Below are positions 1 through 7,779 of a stretch of 29,521 nucleotides of DNA, in pieces. Origin of the DNA: Tannerellaceae bacterium (GTDB lineage: Bacteria > Bacteroidota > Bacteroidia > Bacteroidales > Tannerellaceae); contig JAITRC010000015.1 of assembly GCA_031288615.1 (NCBI GenBank), forward strand, positions 1 through 29,521, given 5' to 3'. The notes below the pieces were generated by a model. It saw only the letters and a program-made list of their open reading frames with translations, was not told where the DNA came from and did no database searches. Position 1 is the first letter of the stretch; the number at the start of each line of letters is the position of its first letter. The position numbers were made by a program, and so were the translations under genes.

Positions 1-2664
1 AGGCTCTTTCGACGTTTCCTGACGAGGTTGCTCCTTTAAAAAAGTAGCATTAAAAATATCTCCAAATTTTTTACTTCCGCATTCACTACAAGTGGCAGCA
101 AATACATTTGCATAATTGATGTATACTTCCGAAAACTTTTTCTTGATAGATAACTCCTTTTCCATCAATCCTTTTTTCCATTGATTGATGGCTTTTTGAT
201 ACTTTGGATTATCCTCGCATTGTGTTGCTATGTTATTTATCCATGCATGTATTGCATTATCGGAATGTTGTTTTTCAATTTCTGAGCGAGGTATTGCGTT
301 ACACCACTTTTCTATTCGATCTTTGGAATAAGCTTTTCCCTCGTCTTCAAATTTTTCTGTATTACCAATACGAATAGGGCGGACAATCTTTTTACCTTTC
401 AAACGTTCTAACGCATTGTCAACAGCAAGATGGGTTTGAGAAGTTAGCAATATTTTCGAGTCCGGATTTTGAGACAATATTTGCCACATAATTTCTGCAA
501 TGACAGTCGTTTTCCCTGTGCCCGGAGGCCCCTGTATCAAGGCCATATCTTTTGTGATTACGGATTTCGATACCGCTTCCAATTGCTTTGGTTGGTGTTC
601 CAATAACGGTTCATTCAAATTTTTCTTTATTCGATTTTGTTCGTTTTTTATTTCTTCTTCTGAAGGTTCCCGTGCCATTCTTGGATCAAATAAAAATTGA
701 GGTAAATTATAGTTGGCAGGATAACCTATGGTGTACGGATATCTCTTTTTAGAAAAGAAATGTTCACTTTTTCCACCCGGATTTGTCACCTTTTCCATGG
801 CTCGAATCATTCGGTCTATATTTACAAGCTCGCCGGGAAAGATAGGTTTAATATACCCTTTTCTTATTTCATTAATGTCGAGTCTTTCGTTTTCTTTCCC
901 GTTCAATAAATCATCAAAACTATCCCTAATACGAAATTTCAGACGATCTCCTTTTTTACTACATAATGCTCCGATTTTTTCCCCTTTCTCAGTTGTTATA
1001 TCGTTTCCTTCTCTTTCCGGATCATTAAGTATTTCGTATTCTTCCGGAGTTAAATAGATAAACATAGACCGACGGAGATTGTCGTTTATTTCTTTTTCTT
1101 TCTCACGTTCGGCTTGTTCATTTTTCTTTAATTCATAAGTCGTAGTTCCCTCATTATTTTCAATTGGATATTCTACCAGGTGTTCATATTTTGTACATAC
1201 CGTTGTGACTAATTGTTTAAACTCCTCTCTCTCCGATTCTGTACAAAATTGATAAGAGAGCCTGAGTTTCGTATGCCTTTCCAGGACTTTATATTCGACT
1301 TTATCTATAGATTGTCCTATGTCATTCCTGATTTTACCTATTATACTTTGTCGATAAGGTTCAAGATCGGTTTTGCAACGTAAAAAGAAAGTGGGGCGGT
1401 AAGGTCTGGATTCTAAAATAACATTAGGGAATAAGTGTTTGATTTTGTCCACATGAGCATTGTATATTTGTGCATTCTCTGTGGTGATAGTAACTATAGA
1501 GTTGCTAATATCGAAATTGACTTCTTTCGGAATATCTATCGCTGTTTTGAAGTCTCGTTTCTGATCTATTGTTATCTTTTCTTCCTTAAATGTTACTTTT
1601 AGCTGGATATGATTATCACGTTGTAGTTCTAGTATGTCCTTAAATGTATCTTCTATGACTTTTTGAATATGAGGGAAATCCTTTTCGAGGATATCAGTAC
1701 TGCCATCTTTATTGATAGTAATGAGTATTCCATAGTCATGTGCTAAAACCGTTTTGACTTGTGACAGGATTTCACCCCGTGACTGAGAGTCTGTATACTT
1801 GAATCTGATCTCTCCGTCTATACGATGCTTTGGAGAATTTTTGACGATATCGTAGCAATAGATAATAGCTAAGTCATTTAATTGATCACTACTTTCCTGA
1901 TCTAATTTTCGATAGGTTTTGAATTCAATAAAAGCTAAGTCATTTTTTACACTACAATATTTTAGCTCATCTTCAAAGAGTTCTTTCAGCTCCATTTCGA
2001 AGTGCTTATCTTGATTTTCGACATGGATATCAATTAGTCGATCATTCGAATCTTTTTTTTCTACATAAGGAGAACCAATCTCTCGAATTTTCCAAACCTG
2101 CTCTTTTTGTTTTACGATTTTCTTTAGTGCCTCTACATATTTCTGCCAAATCTCCTTGTCTTTTTCTTTATTAATTTCGGATAATGGAATATTCAATGAA
2201 TCGACTTCCGTATATAATTCCCGGAATGTTATATCGTTTGTGCCGATTTTGTCGGAAAAGGAAGATAAGATAATTTGGCAGACCGATTGCTTGGTATCCT
2301 CTATAGGCTCTTTAAGGAATCGTATTTCCTTTGCTTGGCAAATTGAATAAGCAAATAGCTCTGTAAATCGACCCACGTGAAAAGAATAGAAACTTCCTAT
2401 TATTTCAATAGCTTTTTCCTCTCCAATAGGTATAATTATTTTGTGTTGTGATTTCCCTTTATGATCCTCACTACTCTTTTGAAAAAAACATACTCTTGCC
2501 TCTGAAGAAAGCAAATCTACCATCCCTTCGAACGAGAGACTGTTACCCTTATTTCTTTGCCAAGTAGCCAGTAAATTATCTCCGTACTTCAGAACGACTA
2601 TAGAGACTTCCTCTTCTCCCGCCACAAAGAGATCTGAGACTGATTCTCTTGAAAATGTATCCAT
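1..2664 (-). CDS. UPF1-like superfamily 1 helicase, C-terminus beyond the left edge
   Basis: The frame is open from an ATG at 2664 to the window edge (888 codons) with no stop. Residues 709-720 read LIQGPPGTGKTT, a textbook SF1 Walker A. About 30 residues later comes LLTSQTHLAVDNALERL, motif Ia of the UPF1/Dna2-like (AAA_11-type) helicases. The Walker B and the second RecA-like domain must lie beyond the window. The first ~690 residues match no family I recognise; they are charged, rich in Lys and Glu, with short probable coiled stretches around residue 535. Such long unassigned N-terminal regions are common in helicases of defence and mobile loci, but no defence role is shown here. The gene is clearly richer in A+T than everything right of 3.9 kb, which suggests acquisition. 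It is on the same strand as RhuM, 203 bp upstream. Helicase family: confident. Biological role: unknown. Confidence 0.85.
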   Translation of the reverse strand, partial: MDTFSRESVSDLFVAGEEEVSIVVLKYGDNLLATWQRNKGNSLSFEGMVDLLSSEARVCFFQKSSEDHKGKSQHKIIIPIGEEKAIEIIGSFYSFHVGRFTELFAYSICQAKEIRFLKEPIEDTKQSVCQIILSSFSDKIGTNDITFRELYTEVDSLNIPLSEINKEKDKEIWQKYVEALKKIVKQKEQVWKIREIGSPYVEKKDSNDRLIDIHVENQDKHFEMELKELFEDELKYCSVKNDLAFIEFKTYRKLDQESSDQLNDLAIIYCYDIVKNSPKHRIDGEIRFKYTDSQSRGEILSQVKTVLAHDYGILITINKDGSTDILEKDFPHIQKVIEDTFKDILELQRDNHIQLKVTFKEEKITIDQKRDFKTAIDIPKEVNFDISNSIVTITTENAQIYNAHVDKIKHLFPNVILESRPYRPTFFLRCKTDLEPYRQSIIGKIRNDIGQSIDKVEYKVLERHTKLRLSYQFCTESEREEFKQLVTTVCTKYEHLVEYPIENNEGTTTYELKKNEQAEREKEKEINDNLRRSMFIYLTPEEYEILNDPEREGNDITTEKGEKIGALCSKKGDRLKFRIRDSFDDLLNGKENERLDINEIRKGYIKPIFPGELVNIDRMIRAMEKVTNPGGKSEHFFSKKRYPYTIGYPANYNLPQFLFDPRMAREPSEEEIKNEQNRIKKNLNEPLLEHQPKQLEAVSKSVITKDMALIQGPPGTGKTTVIAEIMWQILSQNPDSKILLTSQTHLAVDNALERLKGKKIVRPIRIGNTEKFEDEGKAYSKDRIEKWCNAIPRSEIEKQHSDNAIHAWINNIATQCEDNPKYQKAINQWKKGLMEKELSIKKKFSEVYINYANVFAATCSECGSKKFGDIFNATFLKEQPRQETSKEP

Positions 2665-2708
2665 CTTGTTTCAAATAAAGTACGAAGATGTAATACTTTT
2701 TCAAAATA

Positions 2709-2718
2709 CCCCCCCCCC
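2709..2718. repeat. Ten-base C homopolymer (poly-G on the minus strand)
   Basis: An uninterrupted run of ten C at 2709-2718 is ten G on the coding strand of the helicase, 45-54 bp upstream of its ATG. Directly 3' of it on the minus strand is TATTTTG (2708-2702), one base short of the Bacteroidota -7 consensus TAnnTTTG. About 20 bp upstream of that is TTTA, near the -33 consensus TTTG. The tract would therefore form half of the promoter spacer. Homopolymeric G tracts of this length slip during replication in several bacteria and vary expression. The promoter reading is tentative. Confidence 0.7.
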
Positions 2719-2771
2719 GCATGTTAAATATATGAAAAACAGTGGTATTTTATTTCATTGGTACCGCTTAT

Positions 2772-2791
2772 AATCAATTAATCGATTGATT
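2772..2791. promoter_or_regulatory. 20-bp inverted repeat, possible operator
   Basis: AATCAAT and ATTGATT form a perfect 7-bp inverted repeat around a 6-base centre. It lies in the 203-bp gap between the RhuM stop and the helicase start, about 55 bp upstream of the poly-G tract. It is too AT-rich to be a convincing terminator, and no U-run follows. A repressor site for the helicase gene is the simplest reading, but this is inference from symmetry and position only. Confidence 0.25.
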
Positions 2792-2867
2792 ACCAAGTGA
2801 TGATATCCTAAATAACGCCTTCCCCTTCATTTTGTAAAATAGGTCACCCTTGCTAGGGCATGATAGT

Positions 2868-3884
2868 TTAGCTATTATTTTCTTTTTTACCGCCCCTTCT
2901 TTCTATTTTCTTTTGTACGGATGTGATCGTTTTCAGGTATGCTTTTTCGACCTCGCTCAGCGTCTTCGTATGATATTTCTTGTATTCTGATAAGGCCTTA
3001 TCCATTGCTTGTTCATGACTGACTATCCCCGCATTTTGCAATAACTCTTCTCCGGTAGAAGCCAATATTTTATCTAACTGTTCGAGATAGTCTTTCATGT
3101 ATAAGGGCTTGCGCCGGATTGCTTGGATTTCGGCAAAATCAAAATACCCGGAAACCAAATTATTCAAAATCTTCAACTCTTCTTCGTACAAATAATTTTT
3201 TGCAATCCCAATCTCTTTTTTAGTCGGTTGTTTCCCATTAAAAACAGTCAATCCCATAAACGGTTTATCTGCATCCGCTCGTTGATAAATCACTTCGGCG
3301 GCAGTGTGACCATGAGCTGCATAGTGTAATTTATTTTGTACAACCTTAAAGAACTCAATCGACTCAGAGGCCTGTGGATCGTAATCTATACTGGTGGCAT
3401 ACAAATCCAATACTTGTCTGTAAAAAACTTTTTCTGAAGAACGGATGTCACGGATACGGTTGAGAAGCTCGTGCCAATATCCACCTCCGCCCATTTGCTT
3501 CAAACGATCGTCATCCATCGTGAAGCCCTTGACGAGGTATTCTTTTAATCGTTCAGTCGCCCAAATACGAAATCTTGTGGCTGTTCGCGACTTTACTCGA
3601 AATCCCAGCGCGATTACTACATCAAGATTATAGAAGTTTACGTCATACTCTTTTCCATCTGAGGCAGTTGTTCGGAATTTCCGAACAACTGATTGTGCAT
3701 CCAATTCCTCCTCTTCAAAAATATGTTTGAGGTGTTCACTGATGTTCGGCTTACTTGTTTGGAAAAGTGCAACCAAGTCCGCTTGAGACAGCCATATGGT
3801 CTCTTTTTCTAACCGGACATCTATTTTAATTCTACCATCTTCTGCCCGATAGACAATGATTTCCCCTTTTCCTTCGCTATTCAC
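2868..3884 (-). CDS. RhuM-family virulence/accessory protein
   Basis: This 338-residue protein has the family hallmarks: an N-terminal segment with ETIWLSQADLVALFQTSKPN (a KilA-N/ORF6N-like putative DNA-binding start), then the SVVRKFRTTASDGKEYDVNFYNLDV core with ALGFRV, and a conserved C-terminal helical part. RhuM was named from Salmonella pathogenicity island 3; its biochemical role is unknown, and homologues are common in restriction and mobile regions. The start is GTG at 3884. The nearest upstream in-frame stop is the TGA of the phosphorylase gene at 3896-3894, so no longer start exists; the ATG at 3886 is out of frame and is followed at once by TGA. Only 9 bp separate it from the phosphorylase stop, so it may be transcribed by read-through from that gene. 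It is full-length for the family. Together with the AT-rich helicase it looks like an accessory insertion abutting glgP. Confidence 0.85.
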   Translation of the reverse strand: MNSEGKGEIIVYRAEDGRIKIDVRLEKETIWLSQADLVALFQTSKPNISEHLKHIFEEEELDAQSVVRKFRTTASDGKEYDVNFYNLDVVIALGFRVKSRTATRFRIWATERLKEYLVKGFTMDDDRLKQMGGGGYWHELLNRIRDIRSSEKVFYRQVLDLYATSIDYDPQASESIEFFKVVQNKLHYAAHGHTAAEVIYQRADADKPFMGLTVFNGKQPTKKEIGIAKNYLYEEELKILNNLVSGYFDFAEIQAIRRKPLYMKDYLEQLDKILASTGEELLQNAGIVSHEQAMDKALSEYKKYHTKTLSEVEKAYLKTITSVQKKIERRGGKKENNS

Positions 3885-3893
3885 ATCTTTTCT

Positions 3894-6473
3894 TCAAGGG
3901 GCTACTTCTATCCAGCGGACAAAGGCAAAGTCCATGCGGTGGGGCAGGGCTTCGTGTTTCGGGAAGACGCGAAACCCTATCTTCAGGCGACCTGACTCGT
4001 TCAGGACGGAATGTAGCTCGAAGTACAGTCGGCTACCTTCTTCGGACACTAACTGAAACTCACTGGTACGGACAACCTCCGGGAGGTGATTCTCCTCACC
4101 GTCGCCCCGCAAAACAACCATATCGGCACCCAGCATGGCACTTAGCTCGTGGCGGTCTATAGTCAGGCGGTGTACATATTCACAGCCGGCTATAGGCCCT
4201 TCCTCGCGGTAGAAGTCGGGGGTACAGGTGAAGGATTCTACGGTGAAGCTGTCCCAGTGAGCGACGACCTCATCTTTCCATGCCGCCAATTCTTTAGCCA
4301 GTGCATAGTTATCGGCGGTGAGCCGGCCGGAGCGGGTGGCAAGGCGTCGGTAGAAACGGTCAATATAGTCATTGAGCATGCGCTGCATGGTATAGTCGGG
4401 TGCTATCTGGGCGAAGGAATTTTTGATGTAGCCGATCCAGCGGGGAGAGTAGCCCGAGGGCCCATTGTCGAAATAGGCTGGAATGATCTCCCTTTCGAGA
4501 ATGGTGTAGATTGTTGCCGCATCCAGCTGATCTTGGAACTTCTGGTCTTCATACGTCCGTTTGTCGGTAAGTGCCCATCCTGCATCGGGGCGATACCCTT
4601 CGTACCACCAACCATCAAGGACGGAAAAGTTGAGCACCCCGTTCATTTCTGCTTTTTCTCCTGATGTGCCGGAGGCTTCGAGGGGGCGGGTAGGGGTGTT
4701 GAGCCATACGTCGACCCCTGCGATGAGATGGCGGGCGAGGCGCATGTCATAGTTCTCAAGGAAAAGTATCTTACCTACAAATTCAGGGCGGCGGGAGATT
4801 TCAACGATATACTTGATCAGTCCCTGTCCACCGCCGTCGGCTGGATGCGCTTTCCCTGTGAAGATGAAGCGGACGGGATGATCGGGATCATTGACGATAC
4901 GTGCAAGCCGTTCGAGGTTATCGAAAAGGAGGTGTGCGCGTTTGTAAGTAGCGAAGCGGCGTCCAAAGCCGATGAAAAGTGCCTTGGGGTCAAGTGCCTG
5001 GTGTACATCTATGGCGATAGCCGGCGTGCCCTGATTGGTGAGGCGGTTATCGCCGTATTGAATATTGATATAGTGAATAAACTTACGTTTCAGGGATTTA
5101 CGGAGTTCCCAGATTTCCACGTCGGGGACATTATAGATCTCTTCCCAGTACTTTTTATCGGACTGATGGTTGAAAAAATCGTCGTCGAACTTGCCGGCGA
5201 AAAACTTCTTAGTCTCCGTAGCCGCCCAAGTAGGCATGTGTACTCCGTTGGTGACGTACCCTACATGGAGTTCGTCGGGAAAATAACCTTTCCAGACGGG
5301 GGCGAACATGCGGCGGGACACCTTACCGTGTAACCAGCTGACCCCATTGGCTTCTTGGGAGGTGTTGAGGGCAAAGACACTCATCGAGAACTTTTCATTG
5401 GAGCCTGGATTCTCCCGCCCCATGTCTATGAAATCTTGCCATGAGATACCCAGCTTCGAGGGAAAATCGCCTGTGTAACGGCGGAACAGTTCCTCTTCAA
5501 AGTAGTCGTGTCCCGCAGGGACAGGGGTATGTACGGTGTACAGTGAGGAAGCACGGACTACTTCAAGCGCTTGTGCAAAGGTCAGTCCTTCGTGGACATA
5601 GTTGGTAAGCCGTTGTACGTTGATAAGCGCCGCATGACCTTCGTTGCAATGGTATATCTGTTTATGGATACCCAATTTTTCGAGGAGAAATATACCACCG
5701 ATACCGAGCATATACTCCTGTTTCATACGGTTTTCCCAGTCACCGCCGTAGAGTTGGTGAGTGATGGAGCGGTCCCAGTCACTGTTTTCGGAGATGTCGG
5801 TATCCATGAGGTAAAGAGGGACACGGCCTACATTGACCCTCCAGATATGCGCATAGACCGTACGTCCCGGAAAGGGGACTTCAAGAAGTAGTGGTCGTTT
5901 ATCCTCTTCCGTGACTAAGGTGAGCGGTAAGGTATGGAACTTCTGTTCCTCATAGTTGGCCACCTGCTGCCCGTCAATGGTGAGGGACTGGGTGAAGTAA
6001 CCGTAGCGGTAAAGAAATCCTACGGCGCAGAGGTCTATGTTACTATCACTGGCCTCTTTGAGGTAGTCTCCGGCGAGCACACCAAGCCCTCCGGAATAAA
6101 TTTTCAGGACATTTGTAAGCCCGTATTCCATGCTGAAATACGCCACTGAGGGAGACTTGGCGCTGTCGGGTTTCTCATTTATATAGGCGCGGAACCGCGC
6201 ATGTACCTTTTTCATCTCGCTCATAAGTTCCTTGTCGGCGAGAATTTCCCGAATACGGCCGTAGGTGAGTCGTTGGAGGAGGAGGACAGGATTCCCTTCC
6301 GTTTCTTTCCAGAGCGCTTTGTCCAGTTTACTGAAGAGCTTGGCACCTTCATGGTTCCATACCCACCAGAGGTTGGTTGATAGCTCGTCCAGCGGAGAGA
6401 GTTCATCGGGCAGCATGGCGTGGGAATAGACCTCTTTCCAGAGGGGACTGTTCGTTTTGATCCTTCCTTTCAT
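3894..6473 (-). CDS. glgP: Alpha-glucan (glycogen) phosphorylase, GT35
   Basis: This cytoplasmic PLP enzyme releases glucose-1-phosphate from the non-reducing ends of glycogen or maltodextrin. The protein (859 aa) is of the Thermotoga-like alpha-glucan phosphorylase class: it opens with the DUF3417-type segment (SPLDELSTNLWWVWNHEG), then VAYFSMEYGL, the YHCNEGHAAL region and FIFTGKAHPADGGG. The PLP-binding site is EASGTSGEKAEMNG, with the Schiff-base lysine at about residue 607. The frame can be extended to 6692, but I chose the ATG at 6473: homologues begin close to this point, the extra 73 residues look random, and a TAnnTTTG box (6505-6498) lies inside the extension, so a longer protein could not be made from that promoter. 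No other glycogen gene is next to it. It is divergent from the FAH-family gene. Confidence 0.93.
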   Translation of the reverse strand: MKGRIKTNSPLWKEVYSHAMLPDELSPLDELSTNLWWVWNHEGAKLFSKLDKALWKETEGNPVLLLQRLTYGRIREILADKELMSEMKKVHARFRAYINEKPDSAKSPSVAYFSMEYGLTNVLKIYSGGLGVLAGDYLKEASDSNIDLCAVGFLYRYGYFTQSLTIDGQQVANYEEQKFHTLPLTLVTEEDKRPLLLEVPFPGRTVYAHIWRVNVGRVPLYLMDTDISENSDWDRSITHQLYGGDWENRMKQEYMLGIGGIFLLEKLGIHKQIYHCNEGHAALINVQRLTNYVHEGLTFAQALEVVRASSLYTVHTPVPAGHDYFEEELFRRYTGDFPSKLGISWQDFIDMGRENPGSNEKFSMSVFALNTSQEANGVSWLHGKVSRRMFAPVWKGYFPDELHVGYVTNGVHMPTWAATETKKFFAGKFDDDFFNHQSDKKYWEEIYNVPDVEIWELRKSLKRKFIHYINIQYGDNRLTNQGTPAIAIDVHQALDPKALFIGFGRRFATYKRAHLLFDNLERLARIVNDPDHPVRFIFTGKAHPADGGGQGLIKYIVEISRRPEFVGKILFLENYDMRLARHLIAGVDVWLNTPTRPLEASGTSGEKAEMNGVLNFSVLDGWWYEGYRPDAGWALTDKRTYEDQKFQDQLDAATIYTILEREIIPAYFDNGPSGYSPRWIGYIKNSFAQIAPDYTMQRMLNDYIDRFYRRLATRSGRLTADNYALAKELAAWKDEVVAHWDSFTVESFTCTPDFYREEGPIAGCEYVHRLTIDRHELSAMLGADMVVLRGDGEENHLPEVVRTSEFQLVSEEGSRLYFELHSVLNESGRLKIGFRVFPKHEALPHRMDFAFVRWIEVAP

Positions 6474-6497
6474 GATGTATAGGCGTTTGATACGGCG

Positions 6498-6505
6498 CAA
6501 ATGTA
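6498..6505 (-). promoter_or_regulatory. Bacteroidota -7 promoter box for glgP
   Basis: On the minus strand this reads TACATTTG, an exact match to the Bacteroidota sigma-factor -7 consensus TAnnTTTG. It lies 24 bp upstream of the chosen ATG, giving a short leader. No clear TTTG -33 element is seen at the expected spacing, so the call rests on the -7 box and its position. Confidence 0.5.
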
Positions 6506-6590
6506 AAAGAAAAATTGTTTCCTTTGGATTATGAAAGTGTAGGGTGATTTCGCCTATATTTTTAGTATGAAAAATGAAAATTTTTGAGAG

Positions 6591-7184
6591 ATGAAGATAT
6601 TTGCAGCGGCGATGAACTATCCTTCTTCCTGCCCTCCACGTGAGCCGGTGATCTTTACCAAACCCGATACTGCCTTTCTCCGGAGTGGGCATCCTTTCTT
6701 CTTACCGGATTTTTCCGGAGAGATAGCTTTTGAAACAGAGGTGGTGGTCAAGATCAATCGTTTGGGGAAGAACATTGAAGAAAAGTTTGCCCATAGGTAT
6801 TATGACCAAGTGACGGTGGGGATAGATTTTACGGCGCAGGACTTGCTCCGGAGGTATCGTGCCGAAGGGTTGCCTTGGGAAATGAGTAAGGCTTTTGACG
6901 CTTCGGCCGCTGCCGGTACATTCATTCCCTTGTCGGAGGCGGGAGGTATCAATGAGCTATCTTTTCACCTTGAGATCAATGGTACGAAGGTACAGGAGGG
7001 GACAACCGCAGACATGGTTTATTCAACCGATGCACTCATCGCTTATATCAGCCGTTTTTTCACCCTCAAGACAGGCGATCTCCTTTACACTGGTACCCCT
7101 ACAGGCGTCGCTCCCGTCAAACAGAATGACCACCTGGTGGCTTATCTGGGCGACAGGCCGTTACTGGACTTCTTTATCCGTTAA
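6591..7184 (+). CDS. Fumarylacetoacetate hydrolase (FAH) family enzyme
   Basis: A 197-residue single-domain FAH-family protein. Members are metal-dependent and cleave or isomerise 2-oxo/acylpyruvate-type compounds (acylpyruvases, 2-hydroxyhepta-2,4-dienedioate isomerases, oxaloacetate decarboxylases). The metal site is visible: E48 and E50 in IAFETEVVV and D79 in VGIDFTAQD. Also present are the KAFD segment (100-103), the late TGDLLYTGTPTGVAPV loop (161-176) and the LLDFFIR end typical of the short (~200 aa) Bacteroidales version. No pathway genes adjoin it, so the substrate cannot be read from context. The start ATG at 6591 gives the expected MKI..MNY opening; 117 bp separate it from the divergent phosphorylase. 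Confidence 0.88.
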   Translation: MKIFAAAMNYPSSCPPREPVIFTKPDTAFLRSGHPFFLPDFSGEIAFETEVVVKINRLGKNIEEKFAHRYYDQVTVGIDFTAQDLLRRYRAEGLPWEMSKAFDASAAAGTFIPLSEAGGINELSFHLEINGTKVQEGTTADMVYSTDALIAYISRFFTLKTGDLLYTGTPTGVAPVKQNDHLVAYLGDRPLLDFFIR

Positions 7185-7213
7185 ATAGCCCTTCTTCAAA
7201 AGAAAATAATACC

Positions 7214-7221
7214 TAACATTG
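7214..7221 (+). promoter_or_regulatory. Possible -7 promoter box upstream of hicA
   Basis: TAACATTG matches the consensus TAnnTTTG at all but one defined position and lies 17 bp upstream of the GTG start of the toxin. No -33 element is evident. Weak; transcription from the FAH gene 53 bp upstream is equally possible. Confidence 0.25.
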
Positions 7222-7237
7222 TGCCCAATAGAAGCAC

Positions 7238-7417
7238 GTGAAATACACAGAGTTCCATAGAATAATCCGGCGGAATGGCTGGCGGTTCTTACATGCAAGA
7301 GGGAGCCATTACCATTACGAAAAGGATGGGCGCGTTGAGGTTGCCCCTTTTCACGGGGCTGATGAGATGCGTGAAGCTTTGAGGAAAACATTGGTCAAAC
7401 GGATGGGATTAAAATAG
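7238..7417 (+). CDS. hicA: HicA-family toxin (mRNA interferase), GTG start
   Basis: A 59-residue protein read from GTG at 7238 to TAG at 7415-7417. It has the compact HicA/YcfA fold signature: KYTEFHRIIRRNGW, then RGSHYHY with the catalytic histidine at residue 24, a short VEVAPFHG strand, and a C-terminal helix ending in KTLVKRMGLK, the usual L(K)xIL+xxGL close of the family. An in-frame TAG lies two codons before GTG, so no earlier start exists. HicA toxins are double-stranded-RNA-binding-like ribonucleases that cleave mRNA and are neutralised by HicB. The partner gene starts 8 bp later on the same strand, the usual toxin-first order. Confidence 0.8.
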   Translation: MKYTEFHRIIRRNGWRFLHARGSHYHYEKDGRVEVAPFHGADEMREALRKTLVKRMGLK

Positions 7418-7425
7418 ACTGCAGT

Positions 7426-7770
7426 ATGGAAAAGGTAAAGATAAATGTAGGAGCAGCGAGCAGTAACTTTTTTGATGCATTTGCGGAGGATTATCCTATC
7501 TACGGTGCAGGGCCTTCCATAGAAGCGGTTTTGGAAGATATGCGAGTAGCTGCCGGTATGGTTGGCGAGCTCCCGGGGAACACTTTGCCGGAATCTATTC
7601 GGACAGGTGATTATGAGTTTGTTGTCAAATATGATTGGAAGAGTATCCGTAAGCACTGCCCTCATTTGCTTGAAGAGTTAGGTTACCCCTTTCCCCGTTT
7701 CACTGCTTGGCTTCGCCACCGCAAGCTGCAATCTCACCCTTTGACGGAGTTATCTCCTAAGACGGTATAA
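7426..7770 (+). CDS. hicB: HicB-like antitoxin with atypical C-terminus
   Basis: This 114-residue protein starts 8 bp after hicA. Residues 1-45 (KVKINVGAASSNFFDAFAED..YGAGPSIEAVLEDM) form the degenerate RNase-H-like HicB domain that covers the toxin, followed by the usual helix and the YEFVVKYDWKS segment (63-73) found at the same place in Bacteroidales HicB proteins. The 40 residues after this should form a helix-turn-helix for operator binding. Instead they read HCPHLLEELGYPFPRFTAWL.. and resemble no HTH I know. Reading the other two frames does not restore one. The DNA-binding part may be lost, divergent or replaced, which would change autoregulation. The assignment relies on the N-terminal half and linkage to hicA. 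Confidence 0.65.
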   Translation: MEKVKINVGAASSNFFDAFAEDYPIYGAGPSIEAVLEDMRVAAGMVGELPGNTLPESIRTGDYEFVVKYDWKSIRKHCPHLLEELGYPFPRFTAWLRHRKLQSHPLTELSPKTV

Positions 7771-7779
7771 ATCTTCCCT

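Noticed and set aside
2709..2718. The poly-C run as a sequencing artefact
   Set aside because: It cannot be excluded from one sequence, but it is non-coding, so it does not affect any reading frame called here; kept as a finding with that caveat.
2835..2866. Terminator between RhuM and the helicase
   Set aside because: CCCT/AGGG arms around 2847-2858 give only a 4-bp stem with no T run, too weak to call.
4728..5333. 201-codon open frame antisense to the phosphorylase gene
   Set aside because: It is a shadow of a clearly real, conserved gene with all its motifs on the minus strand; no family signature in the antisense translation.
6474..6692. N-terminal extension of the phosphorylase to 6692
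   Set aside because: It runs through the promoter box at 6498-6505 and overlaps the FAH-family gene; the extra residues are not family-like.
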